Positions 53,211 through 62,574 of a DNA stretch of 64,000 nt are shown here, piece by piece. The stretch is taken from positions 26,892 through 90,891 of the forward strand of contig NZ_FNDD01000023.1 of assembly GCF_900100015.1 (NCBI RefSeq), in the 5' to 3' direction. The stretch comes from Vibrio xiamenensis. Lineage in GTDB: Bacteria > Pseudomonadota > Gammaproteobacteria > Enterobacterales > Vibrionaceae. Each line of letters starts with the position of its first letter. The first letter of the stretch is position 1. Both the position numbers and the translations under genes were made by a program. The notes below the pieces were generated by a model. That model was not told where the DNA came from. It worked only from the letters and a program-made list of their open reading frames with translations, and did not search any database.

Positions 53211-54389
53211 ATGAAAAAAACAGCGCTACTAAAATCTCTTGTCACATCAACCGTCGCGTTTTCTGCAGCTTTTGCAACTTCGACTTTCGCTTCCCCTGTT
53301 GTTGTTCCTGATGCTCCGCAAATTGCCGCTAAAGGCTATGTGCTTATCGATTTCCACTCTGGAAAAGTTCTTGCTGAGAAAAATATGCATGAAAAACTTT
53401 CTCCAGCAAGTTTAACCAAAATGATGACCAGCTATGTGATTGGTCAAGAGCTAAAACAAGGCAACATCTCAAGCGATGATGACGTGACTATCAGTAAAAA
53501 CGCTTGGGCAAAGAACTTCCCTGAATCATCAAAAATGTTCATCGAAGTGGGTACTACAGTAAAAGTTAAGGACCTAAACCACGGCATCATCATTCAATCA
53601 GGTAACGATGCGTGTGTGGCGATGGCCGAACATATCGCAGGTTCTGAAGATGCGTTTGTTGATCTAATGAACGCTTGGGCAGAAAGCATTGGTATGAAAG
53701 ATACCCACTTTGCTAATGTTCACGGTCTAGACAACCCAGACCTTTACTCAACGCCTTACGATATGGCACTGCTTGGTTCAGCTCTGATTCGTGATGTTCC
53801 AGACGAATACAAACTGTATGCAGAGAAAAAATTCACCTACAACGGCATTACCCAATACAACCGCAATGGCCTGCTGTGGGATAAAAGCATGAACGTGGAT
53901 GGCATCAAGACTGGCCATACTAGCAATGCGGGTTATAGCTTAGTGAGCTCAGCGACCGAAGGCCAAATGCGCTTAGTATCGGTCGTGATGGGCACCAAGA
54001 GCGCGAATGCACGTAAATCAGAAAGTAAGAAACTGCTAAGCTACGGTTTCCGCTTCTTTGAAACGGTAGGTCCACACAAAGCGAACGAAACCTTTGTTGA
54101 TGAAAAAGTGTGGATGGGCGACAAAGACACCGTTGCACTTGGCGTTGATAAAGACACTTATGTAACGCTACCACGTGGCCAAGCTAAGAACCTGAAAGCC
54201 AGCTTCGTCTTGGAAAAAGAGCTTAAAGCACCAATCCAAAAAGGCGACGTCGTCGGTAAATTGTTCTACCAACTTGATGGCAAAGATGTTGCAGAGTACC
54301 CACTAATGGCACTTGAAGATGTTCACCAAGGTAGCGTATTCAGCCGTCTATGGGATTACATTGTTTTACTATTCAAAAGCTTATTTTAA
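53211..54389 (+). CDS. dacA: D-alanyl-D-alanine carboxypeptidase (PBP5)
   Basis: A periplasmic low-molecular-mass PBP that trims the fifth D-Ala from stem peptides. It has 392 residues, with a signal peptide cleaved near TFA-SP. The catalytic Ser67 and Lys70 are in SPASLTKMM, the SGN motif is in IQSGNDACVAM, and KTG is in DGIKTGHTSNAGY. The C-terminal amphipathic anchor is WDYIVLLFKSLF. It has its own promoter region after rlpA and its own terminator. Confidence 0.97.
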   Translation: MKKTALLKSLVTSTVAFSAAFATSTFASPVVVPDAPQIAAKGYVLIDFHSGKVLAEKNMHEKLSPASLTKMMTSYVIGQELKQGNISSDDDVTISKNAWAKNFPESSKMFIEVGTTVKVKDLNHGIIIQSGNDACVAMAEHIAGSEDAFVDLMNAWAESIGMKDTHFANVHGLDNPDLYSTPYDMALLGSALIRDVPDEYKLYAEKKFTYNGITQYNRNGLLWDKSMNVDGIKTGHTSNAGYSLVSSATEGQMRLVSVVMGTKSANARKSESKKLLSYGFRFFETVGPHKANETFVDEKVWMGDKDTVALGVDKDTYVTLPRGQAKNLKASFVLEKELKAPIQKGDVVGKLFYQLDGKDVAEYPLMALEDVHQGSVFSRLWDYIVLLFKSLF

Positions 54390-54410
54390 TAGCTCCGATC
54401 ATTAACTGAT

Positions 54411-54440
54411 AAAGGCCGCTAACGCGGCCTTTTGCTTTTT
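54411..54440 (+). terminator. Rho-independent terminator of dacA
   Basis: AAAGGCCGC/GCGGCCTTT stem with a TAAC loop and a T-rich tail. Confidence 0.9.
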
Positions 54441-54528
54441 AGGCCAAATGCGGCTCACGCCTTGAGTTCCATGCCAAGAGACAGTAATATTCCGCCCGTT
54501 TAATCAATAATCCTAACTGGAGAGCCTT

Positions 54529-54807
54529 ATGCTAACAATCAACTCAGACGCAAAGCTCAAAGACCTGCTTGAGTTCCCTTGCTCTTTTACATACAAGGTG
54601 ATGGGTTATGCAAAACCAGAGCTTCCAGAGCGTGTACTTGAAGTCATTCAACGCCATGCACCCGGCGATTACAGCCCGAAAGTGAAGCCAAGCGCCAAAG
54701 GAAACTACCACTCGGTGTCAATCACCATTCACGCCACCTCTATCGGCCAAGTGGAAGTGCTGTACAAAGAACTGGGTGAAATCGACATCGTGCGCATGGT
54801 TCTTTAA
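54529..54807 (+). CDS. ybeD: UPF0250/DUF493 protein YbeD
   Basis: A 92-residue ACT-like small protein of the DUF493 family. FPCSFTYKVMGYAKPEL and PSAKGNYHSVSITIHA are diagnostic. The start has GGAGAG 9 bp upstream. It lies between dacA and lipB as in Escherichia coli. Its function is not established; an allosteric role tied to lipoate synthesis has been suggested from context only. Confidence 0.93.
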   Translation: MLTINSDAKLKDLLEFPCSFTYKVMGYAKPELPERVLEVIQRHAPGDYSPKVKPSAKGNYHSVSITIHATSIGQVEVLYKELGEIDIVRMVL

Positions 54808-54832
54808 TTATTTGAATAATTAAATTTTTTTT

Positions 54833-54860
54833 GAAAGCAGCAAGCGCTGCTTTCTTTTTT
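54833..54860 (+). terminator. Rho-independent terminator of ybeD
   Basis: GAAAGCAGC/GCTGCTTTC stem with an AAGC loop and T6. Confidence 0.93.
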
Positions 54861-54984
54861 ATAATCATACAGTTAAAAAAACACCTAAGTTTTAAAGGTT
54901 AAAAATGTGTTACCAACGTATAGTTCAATGCGTTGAAGACGTTTATAATCGCCACTCTTTATTGAGCTGAGATGGAAAAGCCGT

Positions 54985-55638
54985 ATGCACAACCAGCTAA
55001 TCGTCAAACGGCTCGGTAGACGTGACTATTTGCCTGTTTGGCAAGCGATGCACGACTTTACCGACCAACGCACCGAAGACACCTTAGATGAAGTCTGGCT
55101 TGTCGAACACAACCCAGTATTTACGCAAGGGCAAGCCGGCAAAGCAGAACACCTGCTCAATACCGGTGACATTCCCGTGGTACAAAGCGATCGCGGCGGT
55201 CAGGTCACCTATCACGGTCCCGGTCAATTGGTGGTCTATTTCCTACTCAATCTACGCCGTAAAAAGCTCGGTGTGCGCGAACTGGTGACACACATTGAAA
55301 ACTTAGTCATCAATACCCTAAGCCACTTCGACATTAATGCTGTAGCCAGACCCGATGCACCAGGCGTCTACGTTGACGGCAGAAAAATCTGTTCATTGGG
55401 GCTGCGAATTCGTAAAGGCTGTTCTTTTCATGGCCTAGCCTTAAATGTCGATATGGACCTTTCGCCATTTCTGCGTATTAATCCTTGCGGTTACTCTGGC
55501 ATGGAAATGGTTCAAGTAAGCCAGCTAGGTGGCCCTAATGAGCTTGAGACCATCGAACAACAAGTCGTTAAAGAACTTGTCGAACTATTAGACTATCAAC
55601 ACGTAGAATTCATTACAGAAGCACCTTCTCAAAGGTAA
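54985..55638 (+). CDS. lipB: Octanoyl-ACP:protein octanoyltransferase
   Basis: LipB moves octanoyl from acyl carrier protein to lipoyl domains. It has 217 residues. The RGGQVTYHGPGQLVVY motif is near 71, and the catalytic Lys and Cys lie in GRKICSLGLRI and INPCGYSGMEM. lipA follows after 8 bp and completes the pathway in the same transcript. Confidence 0.97.
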   Translation: MHNQLIVKRLGRRDYLPVWQAMHDFTDQRTEDTLDEVWLVEHNPVFTQGQAGKAEHLLNTGDIPVVQSDRGGQVTYHGPGQLVVYFLLNLRRKKLGVRELVTHIENLVINTLSHFDINAVARPDAPGVYVDGRKICSLGLRIRKGCSFHGLALNVDMDLSPFLRINPCGYSGMEMVQVSQLGGPNELETIEQQVVKELVELLDYQHVEFITEAPSQR

Positions 55639-55646
55639 GTGAAAGC

Positions 55647-56612
55647 ATGAGCAAACCGATCCAGATGGAAAAAGGCGTTAAATACCGCGACGCCGACAAA
55701 ATGGCACTGATTCCAGTTAAGAACATGCCTGCCGAACAAACCGAAGTATTGCGCAAGCCTGAATGGATGAAAATCAAGCTGCCTTCCGACAGCCAGCGCA
55801 TTCAGGACATCAAATCAGCAATGCGTAAAAACAACCTTCACTCAGTGTGCGAGGAAGCGTCTTGTCCAAACTTGGCGGAATGTTTTAACCACGGCACCGC
55901 AACCTTTATGATTTTGGGTGCGATTTGTACTCGTCGTTGTCCATTCTGTGACGTTGCCCATGGTCGTCCATTGGCGCCAGAAGCCGAAGAGCCAAAGAAA
56001 TTGGCACAAACCATTAAAGACATGAAGCTCAAGTATGTGGTGATCACCTCAGTTGACCGCGACGACTTACGTGACGGCGGTGCACAGCACTTTGCCGACT
56101 GTAACCGTGAAATTCGCGCATTGAACCCAGAAATTCGCATTGAAACTCTGGTTCCGGATTTCCGTGGTCGTATGGATGTGGCACTTGATCTGATGAAAGA
56201 CAATCCGCCAGATGTGTTCAACCACAACCTAGAAACGGCGCCGCGTCTTTACCGTAAAGCTCGCCCAGGTGCAAACTACAAATGGTCACTGCAACTGCTG
56301 CAAAAATTCAAACAGCAGCACCCAGATGTGCCAACCAAATCGGGCCTCATGATGGGACTTGGTGAAACCAAGGAAGAAATCGTTGAAGTGCTGAAAGATT
56401 TGCGTGCTCACGGCGTCACCATGCTGACACTGGGTCAATACTTAGCGCCAAGCCGTCACCACTTACCGGTTGAGCGTTACGTACCACCTTCTGAGTTTGA
56501 TGAGCTTAAAGAGATTGCCCTTGAGCTTGGTTTTACTCACGCGGCTTGCGGTCCGTTTGTTCGTTCTTCGTACCACGCAGACCTTCAAGCGAAGGGTGTA
56601 GAGATCAAATAA
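55647..56612 (+). CDS. lipA: Lipoyl synthase
   Basis: LipA inserts two sulfur atoms into the octanoyl group attached by LipB. It has 321 residues. The auxiliary iron-sulfur cluster is bound by CEEASCPNLAEC near 68-79 and the radical-SAM cluster by CTRRCPFC near 94-101. RSSYHADLQ near the C-terminus provides the conserved Ser ligand. Second gene of lipBA, with a terminator behind it. Confidence 0.98.
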   Translation: MSKPIQMEKGVKYRDADKMALIPVKNMPAEQTEVLRKPEWMKIKLPSDSQRIQDIKSAMRKNNLHSVCEEASCPNLAECFNHGTATFMILGAICTRRCPFCDVAHGRPLAPEAEEPKKLAQTIKDMKLKYVVITSVDRDDLRDGGAQHFADCNREIRALNPEIRIETLVPDFRGRMDVALDLMKDNPPDVFNHNLETAPRLYRKARPGANYKWSLQLLQKFKQQHPDVPTKSGLMMGLGETKEEIVEVLKDLRAHGVTMLTLGQYLAPSRHHLPVERYVPPSEFDELKEIALELGFTHAACGPFVRSSYHADLQAKGVEIK

Positions 56613-56640
56613 ACGATCGGATCTCTGCCACAATGATCAA

Positions 56641-56670
56641 AAAGGGTTAGCGAATTCGCTAGCCCTTTTT
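56641..56670 (+). terminator. Rho-independent terminator of lipBA
   Basis: AAAGGGTTAGCGA pairs with TCGCTAGCCCTTT (one wobble), followed by T-rich sequence. Confidence 0.92.
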
Positions 56671-56763
56671 AGTATTCCTCTTGCAAAGGTCGCATTCACT
56701 GAATAATCTTATTTTATTCATGTGTGTCTATGGACATATCTCACGCTATTTCAAGGAAATACT

Positions 56764-57090
56764 ATGAAGAAACTTGGATTTGCCGTGGTAGTAATTGCCG
56801 CATCACTCGCTGGGTGTTCATCCAATACCCAACAAGATAACTATCGCGAAGCTTCGTTTGAACTGTGTAATACCGAAGTTGACCTTTACTCGGTTAGCGA
56901 CGACGGTCGAGTGCGCATTGGTTGTGCCGACGGTTCGAAATTTGCGCTTGATAGCGAAGAGACGTTGACCACAATGCGTGATATCAACATCGACTACTGC
57001 GATGGCGAAGGGTTAGGCAAATTTAACGAAACCAGCAAATACTACTCGTTTAAATGTAAGTCAGGTACGTTACTGAATATCTCCAAGTAG
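56764..57090 (+). CDS. Small uncharacterised lipoprotein
   Basis: A 108-residue secreted lipoprotein. The start at 56764 (MKKLGFAVVVIAASLAGCSS) has AAGGAAA upstream; the open frame before it is unsupported. The lipobox is LAGC with Ser at +2. The mature part has four further Cys (ELCNTEV, RIGCADG, DYCDGEG, FKCKSG) spaced as in a disulphide-bonded periplasmic domain. I do not recognise the family. It stands alone between two terminators. Confidence 0.75.
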   Translation: MKKLGFAVVVIAASLAGCSSNTQQDNYREASFELCNTEVDLYSVSDDGRVRIGCADGSKFALDSEETLTTMRDINIDYCDGEGLGKFNETSKYYSFKCKSGTLLNISK

Positions 57091-57136
57091 CCCTTTGCTC
57101 AAACGTAATGGCTCTAAGCATCATGGTTTCAGATAC

Positions 57137-57165
57137 AAAAAAGCCCGCGAACATCGCGGGCTTTT
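57137..57165. terminator. Bidirectional terminator between the lipoprotein gene and glyA
   Basis: AAAAAGCCCGCGA/TCGCGGGCTTTTT stem with an ACA loop, between convergent genes. Confidence 0.93.
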
Positions 57166-57183
57166 TATTTATTCGATAGCGAA

Positions 57184-58434
57184 TTAAGCGTAAACAGGAA
57201 GACGTTTACAGATTTCTAATACTTTCGATTTAGTTGCTTCGATAACGTCTTGGCTTTCGATGTTATCTAGAACGTCACACATCCAGTTCGCGAGGTTCTT
57301 CGCATCTTCAACACTGAAACCGCGGCGAGTAATCGCTGGCGTACCAACACGAATACCTGAGGTTACGAATGGGCTGCGTGGATCGTTCGGTACTGAGTTT
57401 TTGTTGACAGTAATGTTGGCGGCACCGAGTGCTGCATCCGCTTCTTTACCTGTGATGTTCTTGTCGATGAGGTCAACAAGGAACAAGTGGTTTTCAGTAC
57501 CGTTAGAAACGATTTTGTAACCGCGCTCTTGGAACTGAGCAACCATAGCTTTGGCGTTTTCAACCACGCGAGCTTGGTACTGCTTAAATTCAGGCTCCAT
57601 CGCTTCTTTAAACGCTACCGCTTTACCCGCGATAACGTGCATCAAAGGACCGCCTTGACCACCAGGGAAAACAGCAGAGTTGAGTTTTTTGTACATCTCT
57701 TCACCAGCGTTTGACAGAATCAAACCGCCACGTGGGCCTGCTAGCGTTTTGTGAGTGGTAGTAGTGACAACGTGTGCGTGAGGTACTGGCGTTGGGTATA
57801 CACCTGCGGCGATAAGGCCAGCGACGTGCGCCATATCAACGAACAAATACGCGTCCACTTTGTCTGCGATTTCACGCATGCGTTTCCAGTCAACCACTTG
57901 CGAGTATGCAGAGAAACCACCGATGACCATTTTCGGCTTATGCTCAAGAGCAAGGGCTTCCATTTCGTCGTAGTTAATTTGACCAGCGTCGTCGATGCCG
58001 TAAGGAATGACGTTGTAGTGTTTACCAGAGAAGTTTACTGGAGAACCGTGAGTCAGGTGGCCACCGTGCGCTAGGCTCATACCCAATACGGTATCGCCTG
58101 GGTTAAGTAGAGCCATGTACACAGCGCTATTTGCTTGAGAGCCAGAGTGTGGTTGAACGTTCGCATATTCACAGCTAAATAGTTGGCAAGCACGGTCAAT
58201 AGCAAGGGCTTCCGCTTTATCTACGTACTCACAACCACCGTAGTAGCGCTTGCCTGGGTAGCCTTCTGCATACTTGTTAGTAAGCTGAGAGCCTTGTGCT
58301 TCCATTACACGTGGACTTGTGTAGTTTTCAGAAGCGATAAGTTCAATGTGCTCTTCTTGACGAAGAGTCTCTTCCTGAATTGCTGCAAAGAGTTCTGCAT
58401 CATAATCTGCGATGTTCATGTCACGCTTTAGCAT
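57184..58434 (-). CDS. glyA: Serine hydroxymethyltransferase
   Basis: GlyA converts serine and tetrahydrofolate to glycine and methylene-tetrahydrofolate. The start at 58434 (MLKRDMNIADYDAEL) has GGAGA 6 bp upstream and gives 416 residues, like Escherichia coli GlyA; the open frame further upstream is spurious. The PLP-binding Lys is in TTTTHKTLAGPRGG near 229. EHIELIASENYTSP and YAEGYPGKRYYGGCE are conserved. A PurR-type operator lies 59-74 bp upstream, linking it to purine and one-carbon demand. Confidence 0.98.
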   Translation of the reverse strand: MLKRDMNIADYDAELFAAIQEETLRQEEHIELIASENYTSPRVMEAQGSQLTNKYAEGYPGKRYYGGCEYVDKAEALAIDRACQLFSCEYANVQPHSGSQANSAVYMALLNPGDTVLGMSLAHGGHLTHGSPVNFSGKHYNVIPYGIDDAGQINYDEMEALALEHKPKMVIGGFSAYSQVVDWKRMREIADKVDAYLFVDMAHVAGLIAAGVYPTPVPHAHVVTTTTHKTLAGPRGGLILSNAGEEMYKKLNSAVFPGGQGGPLMHVIAGKAVAFKEAMEPEFKQYQARVVENAKAMVAQFQERGYKIVSNGTENHLFLVDLIDKNITGKEADAALGAANITVNKNSVPNDPRSPFVTSGIRVGTPAITRRGFSVEDAKNLANWMCDVLDNIESQDVIEATKSKVLEICKRLPVYA

Positions 58435-58780
58435 CTGTATCTCCTGACTCAGATTTTTACTGAAAGTTGCGAAAAAACCACCCAACGACCAAAAGCAAAC
58501 GTTTTCGTCACCGTAATATGGCGCGCATTCTACATAATTTGCCAAAGCTCATAAAGAGAAAATTTCAATTTTTGTTATGCAGTTTTTTCATAATGATTTA
58601 CGACTTGTGCAAAGCATGTAAGCATTTAAATCACTACAAACAGCAGTGTCAACTTGACGCTTTACAGTGCGTAAAATCATGATTACATAGGTTTACCTTA
58701 ATTTTAGCTTCCAAGCTACCGAAAATCTTAGCTTTTACTTAGTATGCAGGTCTCAACTCTCTCATTTAAATTTCAACTTG
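58435..58780. promoter_or_regulatory. Divergent region between glyA and yitT
   Basis: A 346 bp non-coding region with the glyA promoter side and PurR-type box near 58.5 kb and AT-rich DNA before yitT. No glycine riboswitch or further gene was recognised. Confidence 0.6.
58493..58508. promoter_or_regulatory. Putative PurR operator of glyA
   Basis: AAGCAAACGTTTTCGT matches the PurR consensus ACGCAAACGTTTnCGT in all but the second base of the left arm. glyA is a known PurR target in Escherichia coli. Confidence 0.8.
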
Positions 58781-59380
58781 ATGGAAAAACATTCAACTAA
58801 AGAAGATTGGATAGCGATAATCACCGGCACCTTTATTGTCGCTCAAGGGGTCTTTTTTCTGCAATCCGCCGGATTATTAACCGGTGGTACCACAGGTCTG
58901 GCACTGTTAGCCACCCATTTTGTGCCACTTTCGTTTGGCACCTTGTACTTTTTAGTTAACAGTCCTTTTTACATTATGGCGTGGAAACGCTTTGGCCGCG
59001 CGTTTGCCATCAACAGCGCTGTTGCTGGCGCGCTTGTCTCTGTGCTGGTAGACCACGCCGATATGGTGATTCACCTTGACCTGATTAATGAAGTGTACTG
59101 CGCTGTCGTCGGTGGATTATTGATGGGCATAGGTATGCTGATTCTGTTTCGCCATCGCTCCAGCTTGGGCGGTTTTAATGTGCTGTGCTTGTACTTCCAA
59201 GACAAATTTGGCATCTCGGTCGGCAAAACTCAGATGGTGCTGGATTGCTCGATTCTGATCGCTTCATGCTTTTTTGTAACACCGATGACTATTGCACTGT
59301 CTGTACTTGGCGCTGTGATTTTAAACGTAGTGTTGGCAATGAATCATAAGCCGACCCGCTATACCGTGACCTATAGCTAA
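58781..59380 (+). CDS. YitT-family membrane protein
   Basis: A 199-residue inner-membrane protein with five or six hydrophobic segments and the DUF161/YitT motif LQSAGLLTGGTTGLALL near 27-43. RHRSSLGGFNVLCLYFQDKFG near 125 is the second family signature. The start is ATG 58781; TTG 58778 is adjacent. It lacks the extra C-terminal DUF2179 domain of many Firmicute members. Transport substrate and role are unknown. It is divergent from glyA and convergent with the RND pump genes. Confidence 0.87.
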   Translation: MEKHSTKEDWIAIITGTFIVAQGVFFLQSAGLLTGGTTGLALLATHFVPLSFGTLYFLVNSPFYIMAWKRFGRAFAINSAVAGALVSVLVDHADMVIHLDLINEVYCAVVGGLLMGIGMLILFRHRSSLGGFNVLCLYFQDKFGISVGKTQMVLDCSILIASCFFVTPMTIALSVLGAVILNVVLAMNHKPTRYTVTYS

Positions 59381-59402
59381 TCCGCAAACACGTAAGCAAT
59401 AC

Positions 59403-59430
59403 AAAAAGCCTGCATCACTGCAGGCTTTTT
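59403..59430. terminator. Bidirectional terminator between yitT and the RND genes
   Basis: AAAAAGCCTGCA/TGCAGGCTTTTT stem with a TCAC loop, between convergent genes. Confidence 0.93.
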
Positions 59431-59463
59431 ATTATCTCAATCACTGATTGTTACTTTCGCTAC

Positions 59464-62400
59464 TTAGTGGGCTGAGCGACCTTTAACATCATGGCTAAGC
59501 TCGAGGTTGAGTTCAGCTTCGACATAACCCGGCGCTCGCGTTGAAGCCGATATCAAGCGATACATCGCGGGAATCACAAACAGCGTGACTAACGTGGCAA
59601 ATGCCATACCAAAGAATATCACCGTCCCGACCGCGACACGGCTTTCATAGCCCGCCCCTTGCGACAAAATAAGCGGAACCGCGCCAGCCAAAGTAGTGAA
59701 AGCGGTCATCATGATCGGTCTTAGACGCCGTGCTGCGGCATCGACAATCGCTTTTTCAAACTCAATACCGCGATCGCGCAGTTGGTTAGCAAATTCAACG
59801 ATCAAAATACCATTTTTGGTCACCATCCCGATCAGCATGATCATGCCAATTTGGCTATAAACGTTCATCCCCTCGCCCATCAACCACATGCCAAGGAACC
59901 CACCAAACACCCCCATCGGCACGGTAAACATCACTACCAGAGGGTTGATAAAGCTTTCAAACTGCGCCGCTAACACTAAATACGCCACCAGCAACGCTAA
60001 CGCAAATACCACTAAAATGCTGGATTGATTCTCTTTGAAATCTTTCGACTCACCAGAGTAACTCACCGTCACATCACCAGGCAGCAACTGTTCGGCTTGC
60101 TGATCAAGATATTCAAGCGCTTGGCCTAGAGTGTAACCATCTGACAGATTGGCTTTAACCGTAATCGCTTTCTGCTTGTTGTAGTGCGATAAGCGAATTG
60201 CCGACGCCACTTCATCAATTTGAGTGATGGTGTCTAAGGTCACCAACTCACCACTTTGAGTACGCATATAGATCTGGCTTAAATCGGCGGCGTTATTGAA
60301 CTGGTTTTCATCACCGCGCAGATAAACGTCGTACTCTTCACCTTGGTCAACAAAGGTCGTCTCTTTTTTACCTCCGAGCATGACTTCCAGAGTTTCCGAT
60401 ACATCCGCGATACTGATACCGAGTTCAGCAGCACGCTGCTTGTCGACACTCACCACCAGCTCTGGTGTTTTTTCTGAGTAATCGATATCGGCACCTTCCA
60501 TGTACGGTGAATCATTGGCTTTCTGCTTAAGTGTTTCGGCCAGTAGTTGCAACTGATGGTAATCCGAGCCACCTAACACAAACTGTACCGGTTCACTTGA
60601 ACCACCGCGAAAGCCCGGCATAAATGGAAACACTCGCACATCAGGAATGCCCGCTAGCGCCTTACGCACTTCACCAAGGGCATTTTGCGCGGTGATGTCA
60701 CGGTCGTTCCAGTCATCCAAAATCATGATCACAAAGCCAGTCTGATCGCCTGCCATACCACCAAATGCAGGCGATTGAATGCTGAACGATTTAAGAAAGC
60801 CTTGCCCTAGCATTGGCAATAAGCGCTCTTCAACCAAATCCATATTCGCAGACATGCGGTTGTAACTGGTGGCATCAGCGCCACGCACAAAAGCAAAAAT
60901 AACACCGCGATCTTCTGATGGGGTCAATTGCGCAGGCAGCTGTTTCAACAGTGTAAAGCTGCCGCCAACACAGGCAAGAATCACAATTGGCGCCGCCCAT
61001 TTCCAGCGCAGCGCCCATGACAGCACGCGGCGATAGCCAGTTTCTAAACGGCTAAATAATCGGTCAACCAGCAAGTTGAATCGATTGGGTTTTACGTTAG
61101 CACTAAGAATTTTGCTGCCCAGTACAGGCGTTAGCGTCAAAGCGATCAGCGACGAGAAGATCACCGACATTGCCAGCAACACCGAAAACTCGGTAAATAA
61201 CAAGCCAACCATGCCGTCCATAAATGAAATCGGCAAAAACACCATGACTAACACTAACGTGGTCGCCACTACTGCAAAACCCACTTCGCGCGCGCCTTTG
61301 TAGGCCGCAAGTAGCGGTTTTTCTCCGCGCTCAATATGGTGGAAAATGTTTTCCACCACCACAATCGCATCGTCCACCACCAGACCAATGGATAATATCA
61401 ATGCCATCAGCGTGATAAGGTTGATCGAAAAGCCAAAGTAGTACGCCGCAATAAACGATGAAATCAGCGACACGGGTACGGTAATCGCCGGAATCAAGGT
61501 TGCGCGAGCTTGACCAATAAAAATGTACAGCACCAAAATCACCAGCCCGCCGGTGATAAGCAAGGTATCAAACACTTCATCGATTGAACGCTCGATAAAT
61601 ACCGTGGAATCGTAATCAATCGCTAAACGCGTACCTTCTGGTAAAAAGCGTTGTGCGCGTTCAACTTCTGAGTACACGGCTTGCGCCACTTCAAGCGGGT
61701 TAGCGTCCGACTGCGGCACAATGCCCATACTGACGTTAACCACACCATCACTTTTGTATGTCGAACTCTCATTTTCCGCGCCGATGTACACATCGGCAAC
61801 GTCTTTTAAATACACTGGCGAGTTGTCGCGCGCACTTTTTACCACTAAGTATTCAAAATCTTCTGGGGTTTTGTAACTGCGCGCAGTACGTACTGACATC
61901 ACGATTTGGTCGTTGCGGACTTCACCGCCTGGGCTTTCGATATTCTCACGGCGCAGCGCCGAGCTAATGTCGGATGTCGTCACACCTCGCCCAGCCATTT
62001 GCGCCGGTTTAAGCTTCACGTACATGACTTTGTACAAGCCGCCGGAAATATCGACTGAGCTAACCCCGCTAATCAAACTAAAGCGGTCAAGCAGTACACG
62101 TTCGGCATAGTCGGTAAGCTGGGTGCGATCCATAAAAGAGGAACTGAGATTGATGTACACCGAAGCTTCACCAGAACCGTTGTTCTTATAAACAATCGGG
62201 TCATCTGCCGCATCTGGCAGTGAACGCTGAGCACGGGCAACCGCATCGCGCACATCGCTGACCCCAATATTGAGGTCATAGCCGAGATTAAACGTAATCG
62301 TGATGCGCGAACTGCCGTTACGACTGGTCGACGTAATTTCATCAACGCCACTGATCCCTGAAAGTTGGTCTTCAAGTACTGAGGTAATTTGACTCTCAAT

Positions 62401-62574
62401 GATGGTGGCGGATGCCCCTTCATAACGCGTCGATACCGAAACCACCGGGCTTTCAATATCGGGCATCTCCCGCACCGCAAGCTTAGTAAATGATACCAAG
62501 CCAAACACGCACAGCAGCAAACTCAATACGATCGCAGCAATTGGCCGCTTAACCGAAACATCTGATAACCACAT
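59464..62574 (-). CDS. RND-family efflux transporter, inner-membrane pump
   Basis: A 1036-residue AcrB-like pump with 12 membrane helices and two large periplasmic loops. The proton-relay Asp pair is visible in GLVVDDAIVVVENIFHH near 406. The N-terminal helix MWLSDVSVKRPIAAIVLSLL and the VREMPDIESPVVSV segment are typical of the HAE1 (drug efflux) group rather than metal pumps. It directly follows its adaptor gene with no gap. No outer-membrane factor is adjacent, so TolC is the likely partner. It could be a VexH-type pump, but I cannot assign the paralogue. Substrates are unknown. Confidence 0.92.
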   Translation of the reverse strand: MWLSDVSVKRPIAAIVLSLLLCVFGLVSFTKLAVREMPDIESPVVSVSTRYEGASATIIESQITSVLEDQLSGISGVDEITSTSRNGSSRITITFNLGYDLNIGVSDVRDAVARAQRSLPDAADDPIVYKNNGSGEASVYINLSSSFMDRTQLTDYAERVLLDRFSLISGVSSVDISGGLYKVMYVKLKPAQMAGRGVTTSDISSALRRENIESPGGEVRNDQIVMSVRTARSYKTPEDFEYLVVKSARDNSPVYLKDVADVYIGAENESSTYKSDGVVNVSMGIVPQSDANPLEVAQAVYSEVERAQRFLPEGTRLAIDYDSTVFIERSIDEVFDTLLITGGLVILVLYIFIGQARATLIPAITVPVSLISSFIAAYYFGFSINLITLMALILSIGLVVDDAIVVVENIFHHIERGEKPLLAAYKGAREVGFAVVATTLVLVMVFLPISFMDGMVGLLFTEFSVLLAMSVIFSSLIALTLTPVLGSKILSANVKPNRFNLLVDRLFSRLETGYRRVLSWALRWKWAAPIVILACVGGSFTLLKQLPAQLTPSEDRGVIFAFVRGADATSYNRMSANMDLVEERLLPMLGQGFLKSFSIQSPAFGGMAGDQTGFVIMILDDWNDRDITAQNALGEVRKALAGIPDVRVFPFMPGFRGGSSEPVQFVLGGSDYHQLQLLAETLKQKANDSPYMEGADIDYSEKTPELVVSVDKQRAAELGISIADVSETLEVMLGGKKETTFVDQGEEYDVYLRGDENQFNNAADLSQIYMRTQSGELVTLDTITQIDEVASAIRLSHYNKQKAITVKANLSDGYTLGQALEYLDQQAEQLLPGDVTVSYSGESKDFKENQSSILVVFALALLVAYLVLAAQFESFINPLVVMFTVPMGVFGGFLGMWLMGEGMNVYSQIGMIMLIGMVTKNGILIVEFANQLRDRGIEFEKAIVDAAARRLRPIMMTAFTTLAGAVPLILSQGAGYESRVAVGTVIFFGMAFATLVTLFVIPAMYRLISASTRAPGYVEAELNLELSHDVKGRSAH

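Noticed and set aside
58467..58682. Plus-strand open frame of 71 codons upstream of glyA
   Set aside because: It overlaps the glyA control region with the PurR-type box and has unlikely composition.
58435..58780. Glycine riboswitch before glyA
   Set aside because: The conserved tandem aptamer pattern was not recognisable; the PurR-type box explains regulation more simply.
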